This document shows, one piece after another, positions 23,398 to 33,269 of a DNA stretch of 52,710 nt. The notes below the pieces were generated by a model. The model ran no database searches, was not told the origin of the DNA, and saw nothing but the letters and a program-made list of their open reading frames with translations. Positions within the stretch are counted from its first letter, which is position 1, and the number at the start of each line of letters is the position of its first letter. The position numbers and the translations under genes are program-made. The DNA comes from Opitutales bacterium (GTDB taxonomy: Bacteria; Verrucomicrobiota; Verrucomicrobiia; Opitutales; UBA953): the NCBI GenBank assembly GCA_017935025.1, contig JAGBIL010000003.1, positions 1 to 52,710 on the forward strand, written 5' to 3'.

Positions 23398-26268
23398 TTA
23401 GCGACGACGGCGGTGGGAAGCGACGAGCGCAAGAGCAAGCGTTCCCGCGAGTAAGCCGAACGCCGACGGCTCCGGAATAAACGTAATTCCCCAACCGCCT
23501 GCGACGTTCCCGTAAGTATAGAACGCGGAATTCAACGTCACACCGTTTTGCAAAACTTCGACGTTTTCGATTTTGTCAAACGACGAATTTCCGCTGACAA
23601 GCGTAATCACGTCGCCTTTTTCATAGGTGCTGTTGTGATCAAGCACGACGGAGATCGTTGTTGCAAGAGCTGCGAGCGTTGCACCGTCCGCGACTGAAAT
23701 CACGGCATCCTGCGCCGCGCGTGTTTGCGGTTCTTTGACGTAGAAAATCATTTCGTTTCCGGAAAAATCCGTGTTCGCCGTGAGCATGACGCTCGCCGTC
23801 GTAACGTTTCCGCTTGCGTCCGCGCTCCCGATTTCCCACGTTTTAGCAGAAATCGTTTTCGCGTTAAGCGAAAACGCGCCTTGCGTGAAATGAAGTTTTT
23901 CCGCGACGGAAACATTTCCCGAAATCTGCGCCGCAGATTGACCGACGGACGCGAGCGACATCGTTCCGTCGGACGCAAGCGCATCGCCCGCCGTCGCCGT
24001 AATCGTTGCACCGTTGAGCGAAATTGTGCTCGCCGTTCCCGCCCAAAGCCCGACAAGTTTTCCGGTTCCGTCTCCATCCCGCGTCGCCGTAATCGTTCCC
24101 GCAAGCGTAACCTCTCCGGCGGCGACGTACGCGCCGTAAATATCGCCGTTCCCGCTTCCCGAAACGCTAATTTTTACCGACGGAGTCGAAACGGTTTGGT
24201 TTCCGGAAACATAAATTCCGTAAGTCGTGTTGTCGGAGCTTTTGTTGTTTATTTCGACGGAAACGTTTTCCGAAAGCAAAATGCCGGAAGAATCGTTCGT
24301 TGCCGCATTATAAACGGCGACAGACGCGCCGGCGGCGAGTGCCGCGTCCGAATAATACAAACCGTAAACGGCATTTTTCGGATTAAGCGTTTTGAGAGAA
24401 ATTTTTCCCGAAAAATTGTTAAAGGAACTTTCTGCACTCGCCTTGTAAATGCCGAACGCGCTCCCGTCAACCGTGTTGGATTCCGACACAATCTCCGTCA
24501 GCGTTGCCGCGTCCACGGACGCGGAGCCGTCCAGGTAAACCCCGTAAGCGTGTTGAGATTCCTTCGCCGAAACCGTTACCAGATTCGAAACCGTTGCCGT
24601 TCCCGTAGCGTACAAACCGTAGGCGTTCCCGCCCGAGGTCATTGCCGTGAAAGAATTTCCCGTCATGCTGTAGGAACTGTCCCCGACAAGATAAAGCCCG
24701 TAGGCGGAAGCCGTTCTTTCCGTTGTTCCGTAGGCATACGCAGTAAACTGCGAGTTTGTAATATTCAACCCTGACGAATCTTTTTCCGTGTGGTTAAACA
24801 CGCCGACCCCGCCGTCGTTTGCGTTCCCGCCATTTTCCGCATCGCCGGAAACGTCTTTCCCGTAAGCCAAACCGTAGCTGTCGCGCCCGCTTCCCGGTTT
24901 TACCGTAATCGCAGAATCGTCGAGCGTGAAATCGACCTCCTTCCCGATTACGATTCCGGCAGCGCGACCGCACGAGTCTGTTGTAACGCCGATTGTTTCT
25001 GCCGTGATGTTGAGTCTGCTTACCGTCCTGCTTTCTCCGACGGACATCGCTTCCGTGCCCGTATTGTCGTAAACAAACCCGGCGGACGGTCCGACATAAG
25101 ACGTAGCGGTAATATTTAAATCACTCATCGAACCGACCGACGCACCGTTGTGCATGTAAACGCCGACCGCCATAGGATCCGGCTCTGTCGATTTGCTTTT
25201 TACCGTAATGTTGTAATTCGAAAGGGCACCGGTGACGGTTCCGCCGTCGGTTTCTCCGGTTTCGTTCCCGCTTGAGTCAAATGTACTTTTCCCGCCCAAG
25301 AGAATACCGACCGCGTCTCCGGAAGCCGTTACGGAGAGAGTTGCTTTTTTGACGCTCCCGTCAGCATTCGTAATCGTGTTCCCGTCTGCGCCGATTGCGC
25401 CATTGATGCTTCTGGCAGTTTCTACCAGATAAATTCCTGCCGCAGACCCGTTTTTCGCCGTAACCGTCAGATCTGCCGCGATGTTGCCTCCGTAATAACC
25501 GCCCTTGATACCGATTGCGTTCGCACCGACCACGTTCCCGTGAAGTTCGACGTTCCCGTTGATGTGCGCATTCCCGTCCTGAAAAATTCCGTAAGCCGCT
25601 GCACCGCTTCCCGTTGCCGAGATATCAAGTCCGTTCAATTTCACGCTCCCGCGAATATACGGCGGTTCGCTCGTGTCCGAGCCTTTTTGCCAAATCCCGG
25701 CGACACTCGCATTTTCCCCGGAATACGAAACCGAAAAACTTTCCGAGACGGAAACGGAACCGAAATCCTGCTGTGCGCCAACGCCGCCTTGAACGTGGTA
25801 AATTCCGCAAATCGCTTCAAGCGAATCGTTTCCTGAGCTGACCGAGACGCTCTTAACGTCAATGTAGCCGCTGTTCGACGCTTCCGGGTAAAGGTCTTTG
25901 ATGTAGTAGCCGGCGACGATTTTGTCGTTCGTGTAATCGCCTGCATCGTTCGGTCCGAATGTAATCCCGTCGCCCGTTTGCTCTTCGTTCTGAGACCCGC
26001 TAATCGTAACCTTGGCATCGACTTCGTCGGTTGCGTCAATCAGCGATTCGATGAGAAATTTTTCCACTTTTGCCATGCGCACAATGTAGTGGATGAGATA
26101 TCGGATCGCCTTTGTCGTACCGCCGCCAACGATTTCGTCGGAGACGGCATCACCGGTTTCGGCGCTTTCCGAGAGAACGGTTTCCGTTCCCGCGATATCT
26201 TCTGCGCAGAGTGAAGCGGCGGCGAACAACGTAAAGGCGGAAAGTCCTGCCAGTTTTCTAATAGTCAT
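23398..26268 (-). CDS. Giant Ser/Thr-rich surface protein with PEP-CTERM tail
   Basis: A 956-residue exported protein. A signal peptide (LAGLSAFTLFAAASLCAE) is followed by some 850 residues rich in Ser, Thr, Gly, Asn and Val. They form irregular repeats in which phrases such as AYGLYATGTAT, AYGVYLDGSAS and TYGIYVSGNQT recur every 35-40 residues, as in beta-helix adhesins and autotransporter passengers. There is no C-terminal barrel. It ends instead in IPEPS, a hydrophobic helix and RRRR, a PEP-CTERM signal for exosortase processing. A surface or biofilm-matrix role is inferred. No own terminator was identified. Confidence 0.85.
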   Translation of the reverse strand: MTIRKLAGLSAFTLFAAASLCAEDIAGTETVLSESAETGDAVSDEIVGGGTTKAIRYLIHYIVRMAKVEKFLIESLIDATDEVDAKVTISGSQNEEQTGDGITFGPNDAGDYTNDKIVAGYYIKDLYPEASNSGYIDVKSVSVSSGNDSLEAICGIYHVQGGVGAQQDFGSVSVSESFSVSYSGENASVAGIWQKGSDTSEPPYIRGSVKLNGLDISATGSGAAAYGIFQDGNAHINGNVELHGNVVGANAIGIKGGYYGGNIAADLTVTAKNGSAAGIYLVETARSINGAIGADGNTITNADGSVKKATLSVTASGDAVGILLGGKSTFDSSGNETGETDGGTVTGALSNYNITVKSKSTEPDPMAVGVYMHNGASVGSMSDLNITATSYVGPSAGFVYDNTGTEAMSVGESRTVSRLNITAETIGVTTDSCGRAAGIVIGKEVDFTLDDSAITVKPGSGRDSYGLAYGKDVSGDAENGGNANDGGVGVFNHTEKDSSGLNITNSQFTAYAYGTTERTASAYGLYLVGDSSYSMTGNSFTAMTSGGNAYGLYATGTATVSNLVTVSAKESQHAYGVYLDGSASVDAATLTEIVSESNTVDGSAFGIYKASAESSFNNFSGKISLKTLNPKNAVYGLYYSDAALAAGASVAVYNAATNDSSGILLSENVSVEINNKSSDNTTYGIYVSGNQTVSTPSVKISVSGSGNGDIYGAYVAAGEVTLAGTITATRDGDGTGKLVGLWAGTASTISLNGATITATAGDALASDGTMSLASVGQSAAQISGNVSVAEKLHFTQGAFSLNAKTISAKTWEIGSADASGNVTTASVMLTANTDFSGNEMIFYVKEPQTRAAQDAVISVADGATLAALATTISVVLDHNSTYEKGDVITLVSGNSSFDKIENVEVLQNGVTLNSAFYTYGNVAGGWGITFIPEPSAFGLLAGTLALALVASHRRRR

Positions 26269-26476
26269 GGGTTCTTATTGAGGAAGAAAAGATGAATGCG
26301 GAAATTCTGCACGGCACAAAAATCGGGACGCAAGCACAAACACAACGAAAACGGTAATCTTTATTTGCGTTAAAAATGCCGCTCCAATAGGAACGACCCC
26401 AAGCGGCTCTCGGATTTTTCATAAAAACCGCACAACGCCTCAAAGATTCTTTTTCCGTGTTTTTTAAGAAATTCGG

Positions 26477-26497
26477 GGACAGCCGGGACGGCTGTCC
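26477..26497. repeat. REP-like palindrome, GGGAC loop
   Basis: A perfect 8-bp stem GGACAGCC/GGCTGTCC with loop GGGAC. It is not followed by a good T tract on either strand. It resembles other intergenic palindromes here in having a short fixed-type loop and a locus-specific stem. Confidence 0.6.
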
Positions 26498-26639
26498 TCC
26501 TTTAAAAAACTTTCTTTTACTTTTCGTTAAAAAATTTTGCGCAAAGCCGCTAAGCCACAAGGTTTTTGTAAAAAAAACTGAAGAAAATCCGCGTTAAATT
26601 GCGAGAATTTGTGGTTGAAAAAAAAACGTGCGTCACTCG

Positions 26640-26663
26640 GAAGCGACAGGCGTGTCGCTTCCC
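26640..26663 (-). terminator. Likely terminator or processing hairpin after atpC
   Basis: A perfect 10-bp stem (GGAAGCGACA, loop GGCG, TGTCGCTTCC) begins 14 bases beyond the atpC stop codon. A run of nine T residues follows on the minus strand, but only after about 13 bases, so it may be a REP-type processing hairpin rather than a classical terminator. Confidence 0.6.
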
Positions 26664-26676
26664 CCGTTTTACGCGT

Positions 26677-27087
26677 TTAGTGCTTGGTTTTGACGAGTTT
26701 TTGCGCGATGGCGAAGCGGGCGACGGCTTCGAGGCGCTCGAGCTCGGCGGGATCGATTTCTTTCTGGTGGCGCGCCGCTTCGAGTGCGGCTTCGGCGCGG
26801 CGTTGTGCGTCTTCCACGGCGGAAAGATCGATTGCCTTGACGTCGATTGCGGCTTCGGCGAGCACGCTCACGCGATCTGCGAGCACGCGTGCGTAGCCTT
26901 TGTCCACGGCGAGCTTTGTCGTTCCCGCGGAGGTTTCGACATTGATTTCGCCCGGCTCGACTTCCGCCGTCAGCGGAATGTGTCCGGGAAGAATCCCGAG
27001 TTCGCCCGCCGTCGTCGGAAGCGTCACGGAATTCACGTTTTCCGCCTGATAGACAATTCCCGTCGGTGTTACGATTTCAAAAGTCAT
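26677..27087 (-). CDS. atpC: ATP synthase epsilon subunit
   Basis: Central-stalk subunit of F1 that couples rotation to catalysis and can inhibit hydrolysis. The N-terminal beta-sandwich (FEIVTPTGIVYQAENVNSV, GELGILPGHIPLTAEV, VDKGYARVLADRVSVLAEAA) is complete, followed by the two-helix C-terminal region (AQRRAEAALEAARHQ). The 136 residues match the family. A good ribosome-binding site (AAGGA) precedes the ATG. It is the last gene of the atp locus and is separated from atpD by a four-helix-bundle element. Confidence 0.95.
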   Translation of the reverse strand: MTFEIVTPTGIVYQAENVNSVTLPTTAGELGILPGHIPLTAEVEPGEINVETSAGTTKLAVDKGYARVLADRVSVLAEAAIDVKAIDLSAVEDAQRRAEAALEAARHQKEIDPAELERLEAVARFAIAQKLVKTKH

Positions 27088-27105
27088 ATGTTTTTCCTTT
27101 TTTAT

Positions 27106-27562
27106 TTAATGAATAGTGAATAATGAATAGTGAATAACGCAGTGCTAAAAGGATTCAGATTTTCTCTTCGAGAAAAATTCGGCGTTTCGTCGTATTGATT
27201 GTAGCCGTAAGCATTTTTATTAACTCGATGCAATCCGCTTGTAGAGATTCAAACTGAGTTTGTGTAACAAACTCCCCTTCAAACAGAAGTTCCAACCAAT
27301 ATTCGGTTCCCGCAGCTTCCTTCAACGCAATGCTCATTTTTGAAACGAAATCTCTTTTGCTCTGCGCGTATCCCGCTTCGCAAACATTTGCACCGATGCT
27401 CGTTCCGCTCCGAAGGAGTTGATCGGACAAAATGCGTTCCCGCACTTTATCCGTTAAATATCGATTCAGTTTCACAATTCGCATTGCGAACTTCTTCGAT
27501 TTTTCTCTCAACTTATTTTCAGGCACTGCGTTATTCACTATTCATTATTCACTATTCGTTGG
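27106..27562 (-). mobile_element. Heptad-repeat element carrying a four-helix-bundle gene, copy 1
   Basis: Arrays of TAGTGAA/TAATGAA units bracket the gene at 27155-27538. The two arms are a perfect 35-base inverted repeat (27111-27145 and 27523-27557) including the inner boundary GAATAACGCAGTGC. The gene starts within the right arm. Inserted between atpD and atpC. It has the same arms as the protein-less elements at 37160-37274 and 37582-37690, so those look like non-autonomous relatives. Confidence 0.75.
27155..27538 (-). CDS. Four-helix-bundle protein, 23S-rRNA-intervening-sequence/Avd family
   Basis: A 127-residue all-helical protein. KKFAMRIVKLNRYLTDK, then LLRSGTSIGANVCEAGYAQSK and a late EYWLELLFEG segment are family hallmarks of the small proteins first known from intervening sequences in 23S rRNA. 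The same fold occurs in Avd of diversity-generating retroelements. They bind nucleic acid through a basic pore in a pentamer. The start is a GTG at 27538, lying inside the heptad array of the right arm. The gene is inserted between atpD and atpC and read in the same direction. No reverse transcriptase is nearby. A role in the element's mobility is inferred. Confidence 0.88.
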   Translation of the reverse strand: MNNAVPENKLREKSKKFAMRIVKLNRYLTDKVRERILSDQLLRSGTSIGANVCEAGYAQSKRDFVSKMSIALKEAAGTEYWLELLFEGEFVTQTQFESLQADCIELIKMLTATINTTKRRIFLEEKI

Positions 27563-27564
27563 CG

Positions 27565-28986
<1,422 letters not shown>

Positions 28987-29013
28987 TTAGGGGTTTGGGT
29001 GTTGTTTAATGAT

Positions 29014-29439
29014 TTAATGAAAATGATATTTTCCGGGTTCCTGTTCGACGCAATTACCGGAAGAGTCAAATGTCAACTTCCACGCCTGATCTTCGTGAAA
29101 CCACGGAACCGGAATGAGCGAACGCTTCGTTTTTCTCCAGTTGACCGCCCATTTTTCTTCTTTCATAAAATGCGCCGGAACCTCGGAGATGCCTCGACAG
29201 TAAGAAAAACTACCGTTGGAAGAAAGTGTAACCTCATTATCAAAAACACGCGGTTCGTCCGGCATCGAAAAAACAATTTCCAAAACCTCCTGTTTGGTTT
29301 TTCCGACGTAATTAATTTCCGGAAGTTCCTGCGTAAAGCACCCGCTCAGCAACAACGAGAACACGCACAGCACGCTCCCGCGAAAGCGGTTAAAAACCGC
29401 TTCACCCATGCGAGAAATTCTGTGAACGAGCACGTTCAT
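29014..29439 (-). CDS. Small lipoprotein of unknown function in the atp locus
   Basis: Up to 141 residues. The hydrophobic stretch SVLCVFSLLLSGC ends in a lipobox, so the mature part of about 110 residues should be lipid-anchored. EINYVGKTKQEVLEIVFSMPDEP resembles the small outer-membrane SmpA/BamE-like pattern of a G-x-T-x-x-E-V-x-x turn, but the match is weak. The ATG at 29439 is two bases from the dinD stop; Met 11 (29409) is an alternative start. It sits between dinD and atpD and is not normally part of an atp operon. Function is unknown. Confidence 0.6.
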   Translation of the reverse strand: MNVLVHRISRMGEAVFNRFRGSVLCVFSLLLSGCFTQELPEINYVGKTKQEVLEIVFSMPDEPRVFDNEVTLSSNGSFSYCRGISEVPAHFMKEEKWAVNWRKTKRSLIPVPWFHEDQAWKLTFDSSGNCVEQEPGKYHFH

Positions 29440-29441
29440 TT

Positions 29442-30305
29442 TTACAAATTATTTTCGTTTCTTTGTAATTTCGAGTTTTGCGCGAGGCGTTTTTCCTCGT
29501 TTCGCACACGACGTTCGAGTTTTTTGATATCTTCTGCGGGAGGAAGATTTTCGGGAACGATTCCGCGGGCGTTCAGCATTTTGCGAACGCCGAGATTGTT
29601 CTGAACGTGTTCCCGCGTAATGGGAGATTCTTCCCGCAAATCGTTGGCTTCCACATTGTGATTCGTTATTTCGGTTGCCAAATTCTTTGCCGCGATAGTC
29701 AGCGTCGGTAAGAAATCTGCAAGCGGGCGATTTTCCGGCATCCCGAATTTATTTTTCATCGCCACGGTTGTGTTCCCGCCGAACAATGCGGCATCGCCTT
29801 TAGAGCGAATTCGCGCGAAGCCGTCATCGTCGACTCCTCGCTCATAAATATTTTGCGAAAGCCGTTTTTCAGCTTCTTTTAATCGTTCCCGCGCATCAAG
29901 GCGTGCGAGCAAATTCATCCGATCGCGAATAAGCTCCTGACGGCGCGTCTGAACGGCAAAATAGCTTTGGGCAAAAGCAATCTGCTCCTTGCGCGGGTCT
30001 CCGTTTTGGGCAATCAGATAGCACGCGTAGCGAGTGAGCATCATATCGGCGATTTCGCGTTTTGCGCCGCTCCCGAGATCGACCATTTTCGTGATGTCAC
30101 GAAAATGGTCTTCGACTCGACCTGACGCATTTTTACATGCGGTTTTCGCACGTTCTAATGCGACCGAAAAATTTTCCCACCGCGCATATCCGAGCAAAGA
30201 CTGCAAATCACGAGCGTACCAAAATTCGACACCGCTCATTCCGTCTTGCCGGGCGACCTCGTCGAAATTTCTCTGCAAAAGCGCAATCTGCTCGTCTGTG
30301 CTCAT
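29442..30305 (-). CDS. dinD: DNA damage-inducible protein D
   Basis: A 287-residue DinD homologue. It opens with a BRO-N-like domain (GVEFWYARDLQSLLGYARWENF, then ALERAKTACKNAS) and contains LTRYACYLIAQNGDPRKEQIAFAQSYFAVQTRRQE, the most conserved region of the family. E. coli DinD is SOS-induced and inhibits RecA strand exchange late in repair. The gene often travels on mobile DNA, and its place here, between atpG and atpD, is not standard. A solo heptad array lies just upstream, between it and atpG. Confidence 0.9.
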   Translation of the reverse strand: MSTDEQIALLQRNFDEVARQDGMSGVEFWYARDLQSLLGYARWENFSVALERAKTACKNASGRVEDHFRDITKMVDLGSGAKREIADMMLTRYACYLIAQNGDPRKEQIAFAQSYFAVQTRRQELIRDRMNLLARLDARERLKEAEKRLSQNIYERGVDDDGFARIRSKGDAALFGGNTTVAMKNKFGMPENRPLADFLPTLTIAAKNLATEITNHNVEANDLREESPITREHVQNNLGVRKMLNARGIVPENLPPAEDIKKLERRVRNEEKRLAQNSKLQRNENNL

Positions 30306-30314
30306 AAAAAAACG

Positions 30315-30352
30315 TTTCTTTAAGCTTTAAGCCCTAAGCTCTCAACTTTCTA
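30315..30352. repeat. Solo heptad array after atpG
   Basis: On the minus strand, starting at the atpG stop, the units run TAGAAAG, TTGAGAG, CTTAGGG, CTTAAAG, CTTAAAG. The TAG stop codon is part of the first unit. No inverted partner follows before dinD. Confidence 0.75.
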
Positions 30353-31249
30353 CCCTGCGTTGGAGGCGGCGAGCTCGTTGATTTCGTTCGTGATGGCGGC
30401 TTGGCGCGCCTTGTTGTATTCGAGGGAAAGCGAATCGACGAGGTTTTTCGCGTTGTCCGTTGCGGCTTTCATCGCGACCATGCGCGCGGACTGCTCGGAC
30501 GCCTTCGCTTCCAAAATCGCCTGATACAAACTCTGTTTGAAAAACAGCGCGGGAAGCCCTTCGAGAATCGTTCCCGCGTCGGGCGCGAAAGACATTTCGC
30601 GGTCGTCTTCAAGTAGCTTAAATTCTTCCTTTTTGCCCTGCGCGGCAAACTGCGCCTGCATACGTTCCTCCAAGTTCCCGAGCGGGACGAGCGGAGTCAT
30701 CGTCGGCACCTGTACAATCGTGTTTTTGAACTGCGAAAGCACAATTTCGATCGTGTCGATCGTTCCCGCGAGATATTCCTTAATCAAAAATTCCCCGATC
30801 GGGCGCACTTCGGAAAAGTTCACGCGGTCGCTCACGGTAAAATCCGCCACGAGGTCGCGCTTCGAACGCGCCACGAACTGCGTCGCTTTTTTCCCGACGG
30901 TAAAAAACTTCGCCGGCGTTCCCGCGGGAACGTTTTTGTTCAAAAAGCGAAACAGGTTGGAGTTGAGCCCGCCGCACAGCCCTTTGTCCGTCGCGATAAC
31001 GACGATCCCGCGCGTTTTCACGGGACGGTCCTGCATGAGCGGATGCGAAAAATCGCCCGACAAATCGAGCCCGCGCAACGCCGTCGCCAAAATCCGCGAA
31101 AGCAGCACCGCATACGGACGCCCGGAGGTCGCGGCGTCCTGCGCGCGGCGCATTTTCGACGATGCGACCAGCTGCATCGCACGCGTGATTTGTCCGGTAT
31201 TCGTCACCGAACGAATACGATTTCGAATTTCTCGTAAACCTTTGGCCAT
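30350..31249 (-). CDS. atpG: ATP synthase gamma subunit
   Basis: Rotating central shaft of F1. The N-terminal coiled coil (LREIRNRIRSVTNTGQITRAMQLVASSKMRRAQ) and the C-terminal coiled coil (MVAMKAATDNAKNLVDSL, LEYNKARQAAITNEI) form the shaft, with a Rossmann-like globular part in between (GIVVIATDKGLCGGLNSNL). At 299 residues it is slightly long, with a small loop around residue 200. A second four-helix-bundle element separates it from atpA. Within the coding sequence, 30918-30934 holds a palindromic pair of the GGGAACG word. Confidence 0.97.
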   Translation of the reverse strand: MAKGLREIRNRIRSVTNTGQITRAMQLVASSKMRRAQDAATSGRPYAVLLSRILATALRGLDLSGDFSHPLMQDRPVKTRGIVVIATDKGLCGGLNSNLFRFLNKNVPAGTPAKFFTVGKKATQFVARSKRDLVADFTVSDRVNFSEVRPIGEFLIKEYLAGTIDTIEIVLSQFKNTIVQVPTMTPLVPLGNLEERMQAQFAAQGKKEEFKLLEDDREMSFAPDAGTILEGLPALFFKQSLYQAILEAKASEQSARMVAMKAATDNAKNLVDSLSLEYNKARQAAITNEINELAASNAG

Positions 31250-31258
31250 TTTTGGAAA

Positions 31259-31730
31259 TAGATTAAAGATTAAAGTTTAAAGATTAAAGACGGGTTAAAG
31301 ATTAAAGAATTTTAGACTGTTTGTTTCGTCGCAAAACGCTAAGCATTTTTCCCAACTCCTCAAATTGAGGGGCAAGACGGTCGAAGTTTTCCTGCGTCAA
31401 ATAGCCTAAATCAACGGCGATCTGAAGCTGGCAAAACGTCTCAACCAAGGAACCATACGCAATTTCAAGGAACTGAACCTGATCGCGATCGGACCCGCGG
31501 CTGCTCCCTTCCGCGATATTCGACGGCACGGAAACAACGGCTCGCCGTATCTGTGCGGTAAGTGTGTACTGTTCAACCGCCGGAAAATCCGAAATGGCAA
31601 GATATACGTCTTTTACGAGTTGGCGCGACTTCTGCCACACCAACAACTTTTGGAACGCAAAAAACGAATTCACCATTTTTAGAAAATTACAAATTCTTTA
31701 ATCTTTAACCTCTAATCTTTAATCTTTTTA
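31259..31730 (-). mobile_element. Heptad-repeat element carrying a four-helix-bundle gene, copy 2
   Basis: The left arm (31259-31307) is a run of GATTAAA units, and the right arm (31694-31730) is the inverse (CTTTAAT, CTTTAAC, CTCTAAT, CTTTAAT). The innermost 20 bases of both arms are identical in inverted orientation. The gene at 31302-31676 ends inside the left arm, and the right arm begins at the atpA stop codon. The heptamer differs from copy 1, but the architecture is the same. Confidence 0.7.
31302..31676 (-). CDS. Four-helix-bundle protein, second copy in the atp locus
   Basis: A 124-residue member of the same broad family as the protein at 27155-27538 but of another subgroup. FQKLLVWQKSRQLVKDVYLA, LTAQIRRAVVSVPSNIAEGSS and FLEIAYGSLVETFCQLQIA are the standard conserved blocks. 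The SVPSNIAEG block is the most diagnostic. The low similarity between the two copies argues against recent duplication of one by the other. Its stop codon (TAA) is provided by the CTTTAAT heptad array. Inserted between atpA and atpG and co-oriented with them. The molecular role is unknown; nucleic-acid binding is inferred from the family. Confidence 0.88.
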   Translation of the reverse strand: MVNSFFAFQKLLVWQKSRQLVKDVYLAISDFPAVEQYTLTAQIRRAVVSVPSNIAEGSSRGSDRDQVQFLEIAYGSLVETFCQLQIAVDLGYLTQENFDRLAPQFEELGKMLSVLRRNKQSKIL

Positions 31731-33254
31731 GCCGGCATAAGCCGACTTCCACTGCGAGCAGGCGGCTTTGATTTTGCCTTCGAGCTCGTCGTCGAGTTTC
31801 GCTTTGGTGCGGATTTCCGTGAGCGTGTCCTTGGCGGACGTTTCGAGGAATTCCTGAAGCGCGAGCGAAGCGGCGAGCGTTTTTTCCCGCGGAATGTCCG
31901 CGAAGAAATCGTGCTGCATCGCCCAAATCAACGCGATTTGCGAGGCGACGGGCTTCGGCTCGCCGGGTCCTTGCTTGAAGAGCTCGACGAAGCGGTCGCC
32001 CTTGTCGAGAATCGTTTTCGTCGCCGCGTCGAGGTCGCTCCCGAACTGCGCAAACGCCGCCATTTCGCGGTACTGCGCAAGCTCGCCTTTGACCTTCCCC
32101 GCGACTTGCTTAAACGCTTTGATTTGCGCGGAAGAACCGACGCGGGAAACCGACAAACCGACGGAAATCGCCGGACGCACGCCTTGGTTGAACAAGTCCG
32201 TTTGCAGGAAGATTTGCCCGTCCGTAATCGAAATCACGTTGGTCGGAATGTATGCGGAAACGTCGCCCGCCTGCGTTTCGATAATCGGAAGCGCCGTGAG
32301 CGAGCCTTTTCCCGTGAGGCGCGCGGCGCGTTCGAGCAAGCGGGAATGCAGGTAGAAAACGTCGCCCGGATACGCTTCGCGCCCGGAAGGACGTTTCAGA
32401 ATCAAAGAAATCTGGCGATACGCGGCGGCGTGCTTCGACAAGTCGTCGTAAACGACGAGCGCGTCCATGCCGTTTTCCATAAACCATTCGCCGATTGCCG
32501 CTCCCGCGAAAGGCGCGTACATCTGGTTCGCGGCGTTTTCCGACGCTCCCGCGACGACGATCACGCAGTATTCGAGCGCTCCCGCCTTTTCGAGCGTCGC
32601 AATCAGGCGCGCCACGCTGGAATTTTTCTGACCGACGGCAACGTAAATCGAGTAAACCGGGCGGAAATTCGGGTCGCCCGATGCCAAACCTTCGCGGTTG
32701 ATGCGTGCTTGGTTGATGATGGTGTCGGTCGCAATCGTCGTTTTTCCCGTCGAGCGGTCGCCGATGATGAGTTCGCGTTGTCCGCGCCCGATCGGAATCA
32801 TTGCGTCAATCGGCATAATGCCGGTTTGAAGCGCCTGATTGACGGGTTCGCGCGGCATAATCCCCGGAGCGATTTTTTCAATCGGAGCGCGCTCGGCGGC
32901 GTTGATCGGGCCTTTGCCGTCCACCGGATTCCCGAGCGTATCAACGACGCGCCCGAGCAATTCCTTGCCCACGGGAACGCTCAGCAGGCGACCCGTCGTT
33001 TTGCAGGTCATGCCTTCTTTGAGCGTCGAAGTATCGCCCATGACGACGACGCCGACAATGTCCTGCTCCAAGTTGAACGCAATGCCTTCGAGCCCGTTTT
33101 CAAACGCGAGCATTTCCGTCATTTGCGTTTTGGAAAGCCCGTCCACCTTCGCCACGCCGTCGGCGAGTTCAATAATCGTGCCGACGTTCGCCTTTTCCGG
33201 TTTAGCGTCGAGCGAAGCAATCGCCGACCGAATATCATCAAGAATCTGACTCAT
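31728..33254 (-). CDS. atpA: ATP synthase alpha subunit
   Basis: Regulatory, nucleotide-binding F1 subunit of 508 residues. It has the N-terminal crown, P-loop GDRSTGKT, the alpha-specific [17 protein letters not shown] signature containing the arginine finger, and [19 protein letters not shown] sequence (here [16 protein letters not shown]). It has only one copy of the GGGAACG word in 1.5 kb, fewer than most genes here. The stop codon lies directly at the edge of a heptad array. Two genes of unknown function lie upstream, between it and atpH. Confidence 0.98.
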   Translation of the reverse strand: MSQILDDIRSAIASLDAKPEKANVGTIIELADGVAKVDGLSKTQMTEMLAFENGLEGIAFNLEQDIVGVVVMGDTSTLKEGMTCKTTGRLLSVPVGKELLGRVVDTLGNPVDGKGPINAAERAPIEKIAPGIMPREPVNQALQTGIMPIDAMIPIGRGQRELIIGDRSTGKTTIATDTIINQARINREGLASGDPNFRPVYSIYVAVGQKNSSVARLIATLEKAGALEYCVIVVAGASENAANQMYAPFAGAAIGEWFMENGMDALVVYDDLSKHAAAYRQISLILKRPSGREAYPGDVFYLHSRLLERAARLTGKGSLTALPIIETQAGDVSAYIPTNVISITDGQIFLQTDLFNQGVRPAISVGLSVSRVGSSAQIKAFKQVAGKVKGELAQYREMAAFAQFGSDLDAATKTILDKGDRFVELFKQGPGEPKPVASQIALIWAMQHDFFADIPREKTLAASLALQEFLETSAKDTLTEIRTKAKLDDELEGKIKAACSQWKSAYAG

Positions 33255-33269
33255 AGTTGTTATTTCGTT

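Larger units (their letters stand above)
26269..26676. other. Gap between the atp locus and the surface protein, with REP-like palindromes
   Basis: The gap of 408 bases has no credible gene. It contains two perfect palindromes of different sequence: GGACAGCC-GGGAC-GGCTGTCC (26477-26497) and the 10-bp stem at 26640-26663. The remainder is AT-rich and presumably includes the promoter of the giant surface protein near 26269-26400. Confidence 0.55.

Noticed and set aside
23725..24774. Plus-strand frame of 349 codons opposite the giant PEP-CTERM gene
   Set aside because: Arg-rich nonsense-like composition; it is complementary to a repetitive Ser/Thr-rich coding region.
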